A stretch of 15,783 nt of DNA from contig JAGAOA010000085.1 in the NCBI GenBank assembly GCA_017623955.1, positions 1-15,783 on the forward strand, written 5' to 3'. Shown here one piece after another: positions 1 to 8,520 of this stretch; position 1 is the first letter of the stretch, and every line of letters begins with the position of its first letter. The translations under genes were made by a program, and so were the position numbers. The notes beneath the pieces were generated by a model, which made no database searches, was not told the origin of the DNA, and saw only the letters and a program-made list of their open reading frames with translations. The stretch is from Opitutales bacterium (lineage in GTDB: Bacteria > Verrucomicrobiota > Verrucomicrobiae > Opitutales > CAG-312).

Positions 1-183
1 GCAGGTAAAGTTGCAATGAGCCATGGTATGAAGGAAGTAGCTGTTGATGTAAAAGGACCAGGAATGGGTCGTGATTCAGCTATTCGTTCATTGCAGGCGT
101 TGGGTTTCATCGTAACAGCAATTACCGACGTTACACCAGTTCCACACAATGGTTGCCGCGCACCAAAGCGCCGCCGCGTATAA
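1..183 (+). CDS. rpsK: 30S ribosomal protein S11, C-terminal 60 residues (5' end outside window)
   Basis: Reading frame 1 is open from the first base to the TAA at 181-183. It encodes the last 60 residues of S11, a small-subunit protein of the ribosomal platform that contacts 16S rRNA near the mRNA exit. The C-terminus shows the family signature: a [14 protein letters not shown] stretch, then [12 protein letters not shown] and a basic RAPKRRRV end. The start lies upstream of the window. The gene is followed after 25 bases by rpsD, as in the classical alpha operon, so it is almost certainly cotranscribed with rpsD, rpoA and rplQ. The identification is seen directly in the sequence. Confidence 0.97.
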   Translation, partial: AGKVAMSHGMKEVAVDVKGPGMGRDSAIRSLQALGFIVTAITDVTPVPHNGCRAPKRRRV

Positions 184-208
184 TCAGTAGGACAGGAGAA
201 TTTAAGAC

Positions 209-817
209 ATGTCTCGTTATACAGGACCAACACAAAAAGTTAATCGTCGTTTTGGCATGGCATTGTTCCAGTCGAAAAAGGCGATGACAAAGAAACCTTA
301 TATTCCAGGTCAACATGGTAAAACATTGCGCCGTCGTGTGTCAGACTATTCGATGGGTTTGTGCGAAAAGCAGAAGCTTCGTTTTATGTATGGTTTGAGC
401 GAAAAACAATTCCGTTTGACATTCGAAAGAGCAAAGCGTCAGCGTGGTGTTACTGGTGAAATTTTCATGCAGTTGCTAGAAATTCGCTTGGACAATATAA
501 TTTATCACTTAGGTTTTGCACCAACACGCAAAGCAGCACGTCAGTTCGTTACTCACGGACACGTACAAGTAAATGGCAAGAAGGTAGATATACCAAGCTT
601 TTCTTGCAAACCTGGTGACGTAGTAGAAGTTCGTGATAGAACATCATCACGTCAGCTCGCCCAAAAATCACTCGATGAATTGCAACTCAGAGCTGCACCT
701 GCTTGGATTGAAAGAGTAGATGAAGCTTATCGCGGTACAATTAGCCGCTTGCCAATTCGCGATGAAATGGATAAGACAATTAACGATCAGCTCATCGTTG
801 AATTCTATTCGCGATAG
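209..817 (+). CDS. rpsD: 30S ribosomal protein S4
   Basis: S4 is a primary 16S rRNA-binding protein that starts small-subunit assembly and, in many bacteria, represses translation of the alpha operon. At 202 residues it is the usual length. The N-terminal region holds RYTGPTQKVNRRFG and YIPGQHG, and an S4 RNA-binding domain spans about residues 91-153 (LEIRLDN, then GFAPTRKAARQFVTHGHVQVNG and PGDVVEVRD). The N-terminus has no cysteine pair, so this is the zinc-independent form. An AGGAG ribosome binding site (193-197) precedes the ATG. It lies between rpsK and rpoA with a 29-base gap to the latter, the normal alpha-operon order. Confidence 0.98.
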   Translation: MSRYTGPTQKVNRRFGMALFQSKKAMTKKPYIPGQHGKTLRRRVSDYSMGLCEKQKLRFMYGLSEKQFRLTFERAKRQRGVTGEIFMQLLEIRLDNIIYHLGFAPTRKAARQFVTHGHVQVNGKKVDIPSFSCKPGDVVEVRDRTSSRQLAQKSLDELQLRAAPAWIERVDEAYRGTISRLPIRDEMDKTINDQLIVEFYSR

Positions 818-846
818 TAATTAACCCTATAGAAACGGAGAAGACA

Positions 847-1845
847 ATGGCAAAACGCCTCGGAAAGTTTGAACTCCCAAAGCGTCTAGTAAAAGACGAA
901 GAAAGTGCAACAAGCACCTATGCAAAGTATGTGGCAGATCCATTTGAGACTGGGTTCGGTCATACAATTGGAAATGCGCTACGCCGCGTTCTTCTTGGTT
1001 CAATAGAAGGTGCTGCTATCAGCTCAATAAAGATAGACGGAGTCGATCACGAGTTTCAGAGTGTAGATGGAATCGTAGAAGATGTTACGGATATAGTGTT
1101 GAACTTGAAGAAAATAAAGCTCATTAGTCATGATCGTGAAAACAAGCGTTTGATGATTGATGTTGAAAAGGAAGGCACAATTACAGCAGCAGATATCCAA
1201 GCAGATGCTGATATTACAGTTGTAAATCCAGAACAAATAATTTGCACATTAGACTCTAAACGTAAATTCCACGCAGAAGTTGAAATTTCTTGTGGCAGAG
1301 GTTGGAGACCAGCAGAAGAAAATAAGAGTGAAGATCAAGCAATTGGTGTAATTCCAGTTGATTCACTGTTCAGTCCTATTGAGTTGGTTAAATATACAGT
1401 CGATGCAACACGCGTAGGTCAAATGACAGACTTCGATAAGTTGACTCTCGAAATTTGGACAGATGGTAGAATAACTCCAGATGAAGCTTTGAAAGAAGCC
1501 GCAGTTATTCTCAAACACCATGTTGATGTATTCGATAGTGTAAATCAACAAGATATTGAGTTCGAAACAGCAGGCAAAGAAGTAAGCGAAGAACAAAACA
1601 GACTCAGAAAGCTCTTGAATATGAGCGTAAATGAAATTGAGTTGTCGGTTCGTGCTGCTAATTGCTTGAATAACGCAAATATCACAACCGTTGGTGAATT
1701 GGCAATGAAATCTGAACAAGAAATGCTCAAGTATCGCAACTTCGGTAAGAAGTCGTTGAACGAAATCAAGAGCAAGCTCGAACAGTTGGGATTGTCGTTA
1801 GGTATGAAAATCGACGGTAGCTTGATAGATTCAACAACAATATAA
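847..1845 (+). CDS. rpoA: DNA-directed RNA polymerase subunit alpha
   Basis: Alpha dimerises to nucleate RNA polymerase assembly; its C-terminal domain binds UP elements and activators. At 332 residues it is full length. The N-terminal domain covers about residues 1-235 and has the conserved GFGHTIGNALRRVLLGS block at 36-52. A linker rich in Glu and Lys leads to the helix-hairpin-helix C-terminal domain at about 256-323, with ELSVRAANCLNNANITTVG and the YRNFGKKSLNEI motif. A GGAGA ribosome binding site lies just before the ATG. It is placed between rpsD and rplQ, 19 bases upstream of the latter. Confidence 0.98.
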   Translation: MAKRLGKFELPKRLVKDEESATSTYAKYVADPFETGFGHTIGNALRRVLLGSIEGAAISSIKIDGVDHEFQSVDGIVEDVTDIVLNLKKIKLISHDRENKRLMIDVEKEGTITAADIQADADITVVNPEQIICTLDSKRKFHAEVEISCGRGWRPAEENKSEDQAIGVIPVDSLFSPIELVKYTVDATRVGQMTDFDKLTLEIWTDGRITPDEALKEAAVILKHHVDVFDSVNQQDIEFETAGKEVSEEQNRLRKLLNMSVNEIELSVRAANCLNNANITTVGELAMKSEQEMLKYRNFGKKSLNEIKSKLEQLGLSLGMKIDGSLIDSTTI

Positions 1846-1864
1846 TTTTAGAAATTAAAAGAAA

Positions 1865-2440
1865 ATGCGTCATCAAAAACATAGACATCAGTTGGGCGTA
1901 AAGAAAGAACATCGCCAAGCCATTATGGCATCGTTGGCATCGGCTCTCTTCCGCCACGATAAAATTCAGACAACACTCGGTTATGCAAAGGCATTGCGTC
2001 CTTTCGCCGAAAAAATGATAACATTGGCAAAGAAAGCTGCCGCTACCGATGATACAGCTAAGAAGCTTCATTATCGTCGTCAGGCACTCGCAAAAATTCG
2101 CGATGTTAGTGCAGTACACTTCCTCTTTGCAGAAAAGGTTTCTAAATTCCTAAAGCGCGAAGGAGGTTATACTCGCATTTATAAGCTTGTAAAACGTGTT
2201 GGCGATGCTGCCGATATGGCAATCATTGAGCTTATCGAAGCAGATGACCAAGGTTATAAAGCACAGCCAAAGAAAGCTACAAAAGCAGAATCTCCAAAGG
2301 CAGACGAAGCTCCAGTAGTAGAAGAAGCTACAGAAGAAAAGAAGCCTGCTAAGAAAACTGCTACAAAGAAAGCAACTAAAAAAGCTGCAACTAAAAAAGT
2401 AGCAAAGAAAAAAGCAAGTGCTGAAGAAACAAAGGAATAA
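1865..2440 (+). CDS. rplQ: 50S ribosomal protein L17 with Lys/Ala-rich C-terminal extension
   Basis: L17 is a large-subunit protein near the peptide exit tunnel. Residues 1-125 are a standard L17 fold: MRHQKHRHQLGVKKEHR, then LASALFRHDKIQTT, AKALRPFAEKMITLAKK, and GGYTRIYKLVKRVGDAADMAIIELI. The protein continues to 191 residues with a low-complexity tail from about residue 130, first acidic (EEATEEKK) and then a histone-H1-like run of AKK, TKK and ATKK units. Most L17 proteins end near 115-130, but charged extensions are known in some Bacteroidota and Verrucomicrobiota. The ATG is preceded only by a weak AAAAGAAA. Last gene of the operon; a strong terminator follows. Confidence 0.96.
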   Translation: MRHQKHRHQLGVKKEHRQAIMASLASALFRHDKIQTTLGYAKALRPFAEKMITLAKKAAATDDTAKKLHYRRQALAKIRDVSAVHFLFAEKVSKFLKREGGYTRIYKLVKRVGDAADMAIIELIEADDQGYKAQPKKATKAESPKADEAPVVEEATEEKKPAKKTATKKATKKAATKKVAKKKASAEETKE

Positions 2441-2460
2441 TAGTCTTTGAATCTCAAATC

Positions 2461-2498
2461 CAAACGCACTCGCAATAACGGGTGCGTTTGTGTTTTTT
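2461..2498 (+). terminator. Rho-independent terminator of the rpsK-rpsD-rpoA-rplQ operon
   Basis: A 12-bp stem runs from 2461-2472 to 2479-2490 (CAAACGCACTCG against CGGGTGCGTTTG, one G-T pair) with a 6-base loop CAATAA, followed by a TG and a run of seven T. It is 20 bases after the rplQ stop and ends only a few bases before the ATG of the next gene. Confidence 0.93.
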
Positions 2499-2503
2499 TA
2501 TAA

Positions 2504-2728
2504 ATGAGCTTGTCCGAGTTTTTTTCTATTGTACTTTGTGTAGCAATTGTGGTAGAAACTATTGCTTATTTGATATATTCGCATCGTCACAATAAAGCGT
2601 ATGAGAATATATCGAAGACAAGTACATTTCACTGTTTGAAATGCAACTCGGTTTATGTATCGCGTGAGGGCGAGAGATCTAAATCTTGTCCAAATTGCAA
2701 CTATAAAAACTCTGAATTAAAATTCTAA
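2504..2728 (+). CDS. Small membrane-anchored zinc-ribbon protein, function unknown
   Basis: 74 residues. Residues 6-25 form one hydrophobic helix (FFSIVLCVAIVVETIAYLIY), followed by a basic cytoplasmic-type linker (SHRHNK). The C-terminal half is a zinc ribbon with two CxxC knuckles, C44/C47 and C62/C65, separated by 14 residues. I do not recognise a named family. The arrangement fits a single-pass membrane protein exposing a rubredoxin-like zinc finger to the cytoplasm. It sits 24 bases upstream of guaA and is probably cotranscribed with it. The ATG falls about 13 bases after the rplQ terminator stem, with no Shine-Dalgarno sequence: the preceding bases are only the terminator T-run. It may therefore be leaderless or expressed by readthrough. 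The paired cysteines and intact frame argue that it is a real gene. Confidence 0.75.
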   Translation: MSLSEFFSIVLCVAIVVETIAYLIYSHRHNKAYENISKTSTFHCLKCNSVYVSREGERSKSCPNCNYKNSELKF

Positions 2729-2752
2729 TAAAGCCAAATACCCACTAATAAT

Positions 2753-4294
2753 ATGAATCAAAAAATAGCAGTTTTAGACTTCGGTTCGCAATATACACAG
2801 GTTATAGCCCGTAGAATTCGCGAGTGTAGTGTTTATTCCGAAATAATGCCGTTCAATACAAAGGCTTCAGTTCTCAAGAAACAAGGAGTATGTGGTGTTA
2901 TTTTATCAGGAGGTCCAGCAAGTGTGTTGTCGAAAGGTTCACCTCGTCCAGATCCAAAAGTTTTTGAGTTGGGTGTTCCTGTTCTAGGAATTTGTTACGG
3001 TTTGCAATTGATGGGCAAAATGCTTGGTGGTACGGTTGTATCAAGCAAACAACGCGAATATGGTTTGGGTAAGTTATCGTTTACATCTAACGATAGCGAT
3101 TTGTTAAAGGGTATAAAAGGTCCTATTCAAGTGTGGAATTCGCATGGTGATAGAATAGCAAAGTTGCCAGAGGGCTTTAAGGCTATAGGTACAACAGAAA
3201 ATTCAGAATATGCACTCATAGAGAACAAGAAACGTAAGTTCTATGGAATGCAGTTCCATCCGGAAGTCGCTCATACGCCACTTGGTATGGAAATTATAAA
3301 AAACTTCCTCTATAATATTTGCGGTTGCACGGGTGATTGGACAATGTCGGATTATGTAGAAAAGGCAGTTGAGGATATTCGTAAAACAGTCGGTAAGGAA
3401 AAAGTAATTTTGGGCTTAAGTGGTGGCGTTGATTCATCGGTAGCGGCAGCGTTAATCCATAAAGCCATTGGAGACCAACTCACTTGTGTGTTTGTAGATA
3501 ATGGTTTGCTCCGTAAAGACGAACGCAGAAAAGTTGAAGAACTTTTCAAAAATAATTTCAAAATTAAGATGAAAACTGTTCGTGCCGAAAAGCTTTTCTT
3601 GGGTCGTTTGAAGGGCGTAAAAGATCCAGAACGCAAACGTAAGATTATCGGTAAGACATTCATTGAAGTGTTTGATAAAGCTGTAAAGTCAATCGGTAAA
3701 GTAGATTTCTTGGCTCAAGGTACTTTGTATCCTGACGTTATAGAAAGTGTGCCGATTGCAGGAAATCCGGCATCGCTTATTAAGAGCCACCATAACGTAG
3801 GTGGATTGCCAAAGCGTATGAAGTTAAAGTTGCTTGAGCCTCTTCGCGAGTTGTTCAAAGACGAAGTTCGTGCATTGGGTAAAGAGTTAGGTCTTTCAAA
3901 AGAAGTTTTGTGGCGTCATCCATTCCCAGGACCAGGTTTGGGTGTTCGTGTTGTAGGTGAAGTTAAGAAATCGTATTGCGATATTCTCCGTGAGGCTGAT
4001 GCAATTCTCATGGAAGAAATGTATGCAAGTGGTTTGTATTACAGTTTGTGGCAGGCATTTGCAGTGTTTGTTCCAGTAAAGACAGTAGGTGTGATGGGCG
4101 ATGAACGTACATACGACAACGTTATTGCATTGCGTATCGTTGAAAGTCAAGATGCTATGACAGCCGATTGGGCTCACATTCCACATGATATTCTAGGCAA
4201 GATTTCTAATAGAATTATCAATGAAGTTAAAGGCGTTAATCGCGTAGTTCTCGATATTTCGTCGAAGCCACCTGCAACAATTGAGTGGGAATAA
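2753..4294 (+). CDS. guaA: GMP synthase (glutamine-hydrolysing)
   Basis: GuaA converts XMP, ATP and glutamine to GMP in the cytoplasm, the last step of guanine nucleotide synthesis. Both halves are present in the 513 residues. The class I glutamine amidotransferase domain (about 1-195) has nucleophile C81 in [11 protein letters not shown] and H169/E171 in QFHPEV. The ATP pyrophosphatase domain starts near 200 with the PP-loop SGGVDSS at 223-229. The C-terminal dimerisation domain has [27 protein letters not shown] and the family ending [10 protein letters not shown]. Length and motifs are normal. No clear ribosome binding site precedes the ATG. It follows the small zinc-ribbon gene and is closed by its own terminator. 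Confidence 0.98.
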   Translation: MNQKIAVLDFGSQYTQVIARRIRECSVYSEIMPFNTKASVLKKQGVCGVILSGGPASVLSKGSPRPDPKVFELGVPVLGICYGLQLMGKMLGGTVVSSKQREYGLGKLSFTSNDSDLLKGIKGPIQVWNSHGDRIAKLPEGFKAIGTTENSEYALIENKKRKFYGMQFHPEVAHTPLGMEIIKNFLYNICGCTGDWTMSDYVEKAVEDIRKTVGKEKVILGLSGGVDSSVAAALIHKAIGDQLTCVFVDNGLLRKDERRKVEELFKNNFKIKMKTVRAEKLFLGRLKGVKDPERKRKIIGKTFIEVFDKAVKSIGKVDFLAQGTLYPDVIESVPIAGNPASLIKSHHNVGGLPKRMKLKLLEPLRELFKDEVRALGKELGLSKEVLWRHPFPGPGLGVRVVGEVKKSYCDILREADAILMEEMYASGLYYSLWQAFAVFVPVKTVGVMGDERTYDNVIALRIVESQDAMTADWAHIPHDILGKISNRIINEVKGVNRVVLDISSKPPATIEWE

Positions 4295-4314
4295 TTTTTA
4301 AGTAAAAATAAAAG

Positions 4315-4340
4315 AGGCAATTCAAACTAATTGCCTTTTT
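4315..4340 (+). terminator. Rho-independent terminator of guaA
   Basis: An 8-bp perfect stem AGGCAATT (4315-4322) and AATTGCCT (4329-4336) encloses a 6-base loop CAAACT and is followed by TTTTG and more T. It is 20 bases after the guaA stop. Confidence 0.88.
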
Positions 4341-4356
4341 GTTTGTTATTTTTTTT

Positions 4357-4388
4357 GAAAAAACTGACACTTTCTTTAGTGTCAGTTT
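4357..4388 (-). terminator. Rho-independent terminator of glgP (minus strand)
   Basis: An 11-bp perfect stem, AAACTGACACT at 4361-4371 against AGTGTCAGTTT at 4378-4388, has a 6-base loop. Read on the minus strand it ends in six T, and it lies 20 bases beyond the glgP stop. The flanking A/T runs on both sides mean it could also back up guaA termination on the plus strand, as expected between convergent genes. Confidence 0.88.
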
Positions 4389-4408
4389 CATTGCTTTTGG
4401 AAATTATA

Positions 4409-6898
4409 TTATATCTTTTTCAAATTCCAAATATCTTCTGCATATTCTGTAATTGTGCGGTCGGATGAGAATTTGCCAATTCGTGCAGTGTTGAGAATTG
4501 CCATTTTTGCCCAACGTTTTTTATCGCGGAAAGCCTTATCTGCTTCTTTTTGAGCGTCACAATATGCTTGATAATCGGCACAAACCATAAATGGGTCGCC
4601 CCAATCGAGAATAGATTTTCTCAAAGGCATAAATGCTTGTGGATTTTCTGGCATAAAGTAGTCTGAAACAATCCAGTCGAGAATTTCTTTGAGGTTTTTA
4701 TTCTTTGCGTAGAATTCCCATGGATTATATCCTCTAGCTTTTAGCTGTTGAACTTCATCAACTGTCATACCAAAGATAAATATGTTGTCATCACCAACGC
4801 ATTCTTTAATTTCTACATTGGCACCATCAAGTGTTCCCATTGTCAAAGCACCGTTAAGTGCTAACTTCATATTACCTGTTCCCGATGCTTCTTTGCCTGC
4901 TGTTGAAATTTGTTCTGATAAATCTGCGGCAGGAATTATATTCATTGCAGCCGAGACACTATAATTTGGAATGAACACTACTTTAAGTTTATCTTTAATA
5001 CGTTTGTCGTTATTGATTTTGTCTCCAATTTTATTTATTGCATAGATTATATTCTTAGCAATGTCGTATCCTGGAGCAGCTTTAGCACCGAACAAGAACA
5101 CACGCGGAGCCATTTCCATATCTGGATTGTGCAACAATTCTTTGTAAAGAGTTAGTATGTGTAACAAGTTTAGATGTTGACGCTTATATTCGTGTAGACG
5201 CTTAATTTGAACATCGAAGAGTGCTTCTGGATTTACTTCTACTCCGCAAGTTTTACGGATTATTTCAGCCATCTTCTTTTTATTGTTTAGCTTTACATCC
5301 ATAAACGCTTTTTGGAATGCTGCGTTATCGGCATATTTTTCCAATTTTTTGAGTTTGTCGAGGTCGGTGACCCAATCTTGTCCAATTTTAGAGTCTATGA
5401 GATCTGAAAGCTCTTGGTTGCAAACTTTCAACCAACGACGTGGTGTTACACCATTTGTCTTGTTGTTGAATTTTTCAGGCGACATTTCGTAGAAATCTCT
5501 AAGAACACTATCTTTGAGCAATTCAGTATGCAATGCAGCAACGCCATTTACGCTGAATGAGCCCACAACAGCCAAATACGCCATATGAATCATCTTTGGG
5601 GAAGATTCTTCAATAATAGACAACGATTCTAGTTTTTGTGGATTATTTGGGAAACGTTCTGCTACTTTCGCCAACCAACGCGAATTAATTTCATAAATAA
5701 TTTGCAGATGTCGTGGCAATAGTTTTTCGAAGAATGTAACCGACCATTTTTCTAATGCTTCAGGTAATAGAGTGTGATTTGTATATGCAAATACCTTTTG
5801 GCAAATTGCCCAAGCATCATCCCATTTCATCTCATGTTCATCAACCAGTAAGCGCATCAATTCAGGAACTGCAATTGCTGGATGGGTATCATTTAATTGG
5901 ATTACAACTTTGTCTGTAAATTTTGACCAATCTTTATGACGTGCCAAATATCTGCGTATAATATCCTGTACCGAACACGATACAAAAAAGTACTGTTGCA
6001 TTAAACGCACAAGTTTTCCATTTTCAGTTTTATCGTTTGGATACAATACCTTAGATATAGTTTCGCTCATTGCTTTTTCATGAACGGCTTGAGCGTATCC
6101 GCCTTGATTAAATGCGTTGAGGTCGAATTCATTTGATGCTCTAGATTCCCACAAACGCAAGAAATTTACAGTGCGAGCACCATAACCAACTACTGGAATA
6201 TCCCAAGGTACGCCCATAAGAACTCCTTGAGGTTTCCATATTGGAGCCCAGTCGCCCTTGTTGTTGATTGAATTTTCTACTTTTCCGCCAACGCTTACGC
6301 GTGTTGTGTATTCTGGACGAACTATCTCCCAAGGTGAACCATATTTTAACCAGTTATCAGGCGATTCTACTTGTTTACCGTCTTTAAAGCTTTGTGTGAA
6401 GAGTCCAAATTCATAGCGTATACCATAGCCGACAGCAGGGTAATCAAGCGTAGCAAGCGAATCTTGAAAGCACGCTGCAAGACGACCCAAACCGCCATTG
6501 CCAAGTCCCATATCAACTTCGGCATTCATAACATCGGTATATCTCAAACCTAGATTTTCTAGAGCTTTCTTTGTGACATCAAGCATTCCGATATTTACGA
6601 GCGTATCTTCTGTTAATCTACCTACTAGGTATTCTAACGACATATAATAAATTCTGCGTGCATCAGAGTTTCTTTGACGTTTCATCGTTTCGATGAAATT
6701 ACTCATTGTATTTTCTCTGATTGCCAAAACAGTTGCTACCCACCAGTCTCTAATAGACGCTTCACTTCGTTCGCGTGCCATTGATGTTTCTAGATGACGC
6801 AATATAGAATTTTCCATTTTAGCTACTTTTTCATCAGTAGCTTTTTTTGTTAGGGGAGTTTTTTTAGTAGATGTTTGTTTCTTTGTAATTTTCTTCAT
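4409..6898 (-). CDS. glgP: Glycogen/starch/maltodextrin phosphorylase (GT35)
   Basis: This enzyme degrades glycogen or other alpha-1,4-glucans to glucose 1-phosphate in the cytoplasm, using pyridoxal phosphate. Family blocks are clear: [11 protein letters not shown] near the N-terminus, [52 protein letters not shown], and the cofactor site [15 protein letters not shown] with the PLP lysine at about residue 678. I place the start at the ATG at 6898 (829 residues, MKKITKKQ). The frame stays open to 6988, but those 30 extra residues are not phosphorylase-like and would run into the divergent gene's promoter area. Residues 2-30 form a Lys/Thr-rich tail ahead of the fold, absent from the E. coli enzyme. 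No Shine-Dalgarno is evident. It is a lone gene, convergent with guaA and divergent from the LptF/G gene, with its own terminator. Confidence 0.96.
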   Translation of the reverse strand: MKKITKKQTSTKKTPLTKKATDEKVAKMENSILRHLETSMARERSEASIRDWWVATVLAIRENTMSNFIETMKRQRNSDARRIYYMSLEYLVGRLTEDTLVNIGMLDVTKKALENLGLRYTDVMNAEVDMGLGNGGLGRLAACFQDSLATLDYPAVGYGIRYEFGLFTQSFKDGKQVESPDNWLKYGSPWEIVRPEYTTRVSVGGKVENSINNKGDWAPIWKPQGVLMGVPWDIPVVGYGARTVNFLRLWESRASNEFDLNAFNQGGYAQAVHEKAMSETISKVLYPNDKTENGKLVRLMQQYFFVSCSVQDIIRRYLARHKDWSKFTDKVVIQLNDTHPAIAVPELMRLLVDEHEMKWDDAWAICQKVFAYTNHTLLPEALEKWSVTFFEKLLPRHLQIIYEINSRWLAKVAERFPNNPQKLESLSIIEESSPKMIHMAYLAVVGSFSVNGVAALHTELLKDSVLRDFYEMSPEKFNNKTNGVTPRRWLKVCNQELSDLIDSKIGQDWVTDLDKLKKLEKYADNAAFQKAFMDVKLNNKKKMAEIIRKTCGVEVNPEALFDVQIKRLHEYKRQHLNLLHILTLYKELLHNPDMEMAPRVFLFGAKAAPGYDIAKNIIYAINKIGDKINNDKRIKDKLKVVFIPNYSVSAAMNIIPAADLSEQISTAGKEASGTGNMKLALNGALTMGTLDGANVEIKECVGDDNIFIFGMTVDEVQQLKARGYNPWEFYAKNKNLKEILDWIVSDYFMPENPQAFMPLRKSILDWGDPFMVCADYQAYCDAQKEADKAFRDKKRWAKMAILNTARIGKFSSDRTITEYAEDIWNLKKI

Positions 6899-7013
6899 AA
6901 ATTTATTACACAAATTTAAATAATATATAACGCCATTATTTAGAATTTTTTTATCTTTGCAATATTTTTGTATTGCCATTATGGGCATTTATGTTGCTTA
7001 TTATTTATTAGAA

Positions 7014-8147
7014 ATGGGAAAATTAGGCAGATATATTTTTTATCAAGTAGCTGGTGCAGCATTTATGACTGTTGCCCTATTTGTTTTTGTGCTAGTGTTG
7101 GGAAATATCTTTAAGTCGGTTATAGATGAATTGATATCGGGACGAATTGATTTTGCTTTTTTTGTGAAGGTGGTGTCGCTGATAATTCCTGCAGTCATTC
7201 CGTACTCGTTGCCGATGGGTATGCTTACTGGAATTCTTCTAGTTTTTGGAAGAATGTCTGCACAAAGCGAGATTGTTGCTATGAAAGCTTGTGGACGTTC
7301 GATATACTCTATGATTGCACCTGTATTCCTTTTAGCTATCATAGCTAGTGGCGTTTCTCTTTACATAAATTTTTATTACGCACCTAAGGCTAGTTACGAG
7401 TACAAGAATGCAATAAAAAATGTAATCAGAAAAAATCCTAGTCAATTTATACAAGCGGGGAAGTTTGTAAAAGATTTTCCAGGATATGTAATATACGCCA
7501 ATGGAACAGAAACATCTGCTAATATTTTAAATGGTTTCAGCTTATGGCAACTAAACAACAAAAATGAAGTAGTTGCGTCATTTAAATCAGATAAGGCAAC
7601 AGTTTCTTACAATTCTAAAACAGACGAAATTATTTTTGTTCTCGAAAACGTACATATACCGCGTAGCAAAAATGAATTTATGAGTTGTGAAAAAATAGAC
7701 GTGAAAATTCCTTTGTCTGAAGCTTTCGGAGAATCTCGCAACGAGGTTAAAAAACCCAAACGTATGACATTCGATGAACTTTGGCAAGCACGTCATACAT
7801 GGCACAAAATTCCGCTAGAAAAGCTTCCTCCAGAACAGCGTGCAGAACGTATTGCTCGCGACAGAATTGAAATAAATCTGCAAATTCAGAAAAACATTGC
7901 AATGGCGTTCTCGATTTTTTCTTTGGTCGTTTTAGCTGTTCCTCTTGGCATCAAAGCATCTCGAAGCGAAACATTTGTAAATCTCGCCATAGCCATTTCA
8001 TTAGCTATGACTTACTATATGATGACCGTATTCATTTCTTGGCTCGAAAAATATCCTGATGTACGACCAGACATTCTTATATGGTTGCCTAACTTCATTT
8101 TTCAAGGAGTTGGTATGTATCTTATAATTCGAGCCTCCAAACACTAA
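7014..8147 (+). CDS. LptF/LptG-family lipopolysaccharide export permease (YjgP/YjgQ)
   Basis: LptF and LptG are the inner-membrane subunits of the LptB2FG ABC transporter that extracts lipopolysaccharide and passes it to the periplasmic bridge. The architecture fits: three N-terminal membrane helices (VALFVFVLVLGNIF; IIPAVIPYSLPMGMLTGILLVFG; FLLAIIASGVSLYINFYY), a beta-rich periplasmic domain in the middle, and three C-terminal helices (FSIFSLVVLAVPLGI, then AIAISLAMTYYMM and LIWLPNFIFQGVGMYLII). I favour the ATG at 7014 (377 residues), because family members usually begin with a short basic stretch followed by RYI. ATGs at 6957 and 6981 are in frame but unsupported. F and G cannot be told apart from sequence alone. 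A TTGCAA/TATGGG pair at 6957-6985 with a 17-base spacer is a weak promoter candidate that agrees with the later start. Its stop codon lies inside the left end of repeat element A. Confidence 0.9.
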   Translation: MGKLGRYIFYQVAGAAFMTVALFVFVLVLGNIFKSVIDELISGRIDFAFFVKVVSLIIPAVIPYSLPMGMLTGILLVFGRMSAQSEIVAMKACGRSIYSMIAPVFLLAIIASGVSLYINFYYAPKASYEYKNAIKNVIRKNPSQFIQAGKFVKDFPGYVIYANGTETSANILNGFSLWQLNNKNEVVASFKSDKATVSYNSKTDEIIFVLENVHIPRSKNEFMSCEKIDVKIPLSEAFGESRNEVKKPKRMTFDELWQARHTWHKIPLEKLPPEQRAERIARDRIEINLQIQKNIAMAFSIFSLVVLAVPLGIKASRSETFVNLAIAISLAMTYYMMTVFISWLEKYPDVRPDILIWLPNFIFQGVGMYLIIRASKH

Positions 8148-8473
8148 AAGACGTGCGAGGTTTTTGTTCTACGGGCACCGGCGGAGATTGCTTACGCAAT
8201 TCTCCTTTGCCTAAATTAGTAATTTAGTAACTATAAGAGCTTTTCAGTTGAAAAGCTCTTATAGTATATAGGTTCACAATCGAGGATCCTCACAGCTTAT
8301 GGAGCGTTTGTTCTGGTGGTCCATACTTATATATATTTATTTTACAAACAGAGTCAAACGCGAAGCATCGGCGATGATGCCCATATTACAAAAAACACTT
8401 TTTTTGATTAGCGTACAAGTACGCCTACACTAGAAAAAGCGACGTTCTAAGCACGTGACTGGCACGTTTTATT
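8145..8473. repeat. Element A: gene-free palindrome-rich intergenic repeat after the LptF/G gene
   Basis: No credible coding frame occupies this stretch. Its ends are imperfect inverted copies: TAAAAGACGTGCGAG at 8145-8159, whose TAA is the permease stop, against CTGGCACGTTTTATT at 8459-8473 (one mismatch, one indel). Inside are several palindromes: a hairpin at 8183-8205 (GGAGATTGC against GCAATTCTCC, one bulge), a perfect 17-bp inverted repeat 8230-8246/8249-8265 centred on GT, a GAGGATCCTC palindrome at 8282-8291, an imperfect pair GCGTTTG near 8304 and CAAACGC near 8358, and GCGTACAAGTACGC at about 8411-8424. The terminal motif and the GTAC palindrome recur in element B at 15561-15770. 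It looks like a REP/BIME- or MITE-like intergenic element; its function is unknown. No strong U-tract terminator was seen. Confidence 0.65.
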
Positions 8474-8520
8474 TCTTACAATACACATTTGTTCTAAGTT
8501 ATTACCAAAGCAAGTAAAAA

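Noticed and set aside
1363..1719. 118-codon minus-strand open frame inside rpoA
   Set aside because: It is Cys/Phe/Ile-rich shadow translation of an essential, clearly coding gene.
2447..2480. Possible promoter for the zinc-ribbon gene (TTGAAT at 2447)
   Set aside because: No acceptable -10 box lies 16-18 bases downstream, and the region is occupied by the rplQ terminator.
6947..6960. TATCTTTG, resembling the Bacteroidota -7 promoter motif, before the LptF/G gene
   Set aside because: Other promoters in the window use TTGACA-type boxes and the protein content does not look Bacteroidota, so one match in AT-rich DNA is not enough.
6899..6988. Upstream extension of glgP to the ATG at 6988 (859 residues)
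   Set aside because: The extra 30 residues ([12 protein letters not shown] and onward) are not phosphorylase-like, overlap the divergent gene's 5' region, and the ATG at 6898 gives a better-sized protein.
6957..7013. Earlier starts of the LptF/G gene at 6957 or 6981
   Set aside because: Neither has a ribosome binding site, and family members usually start a few residues before a RYI-type segment, as from 7014. A weak promoter candidate overlaps these codons.
8145..8473. CRISPR array or tRNA in the palindrome-rich gap
   Set aside because: There are no regularly spaced direct repeats and no cloverleaf or CCA-end pattern, only unrelated palindromes.
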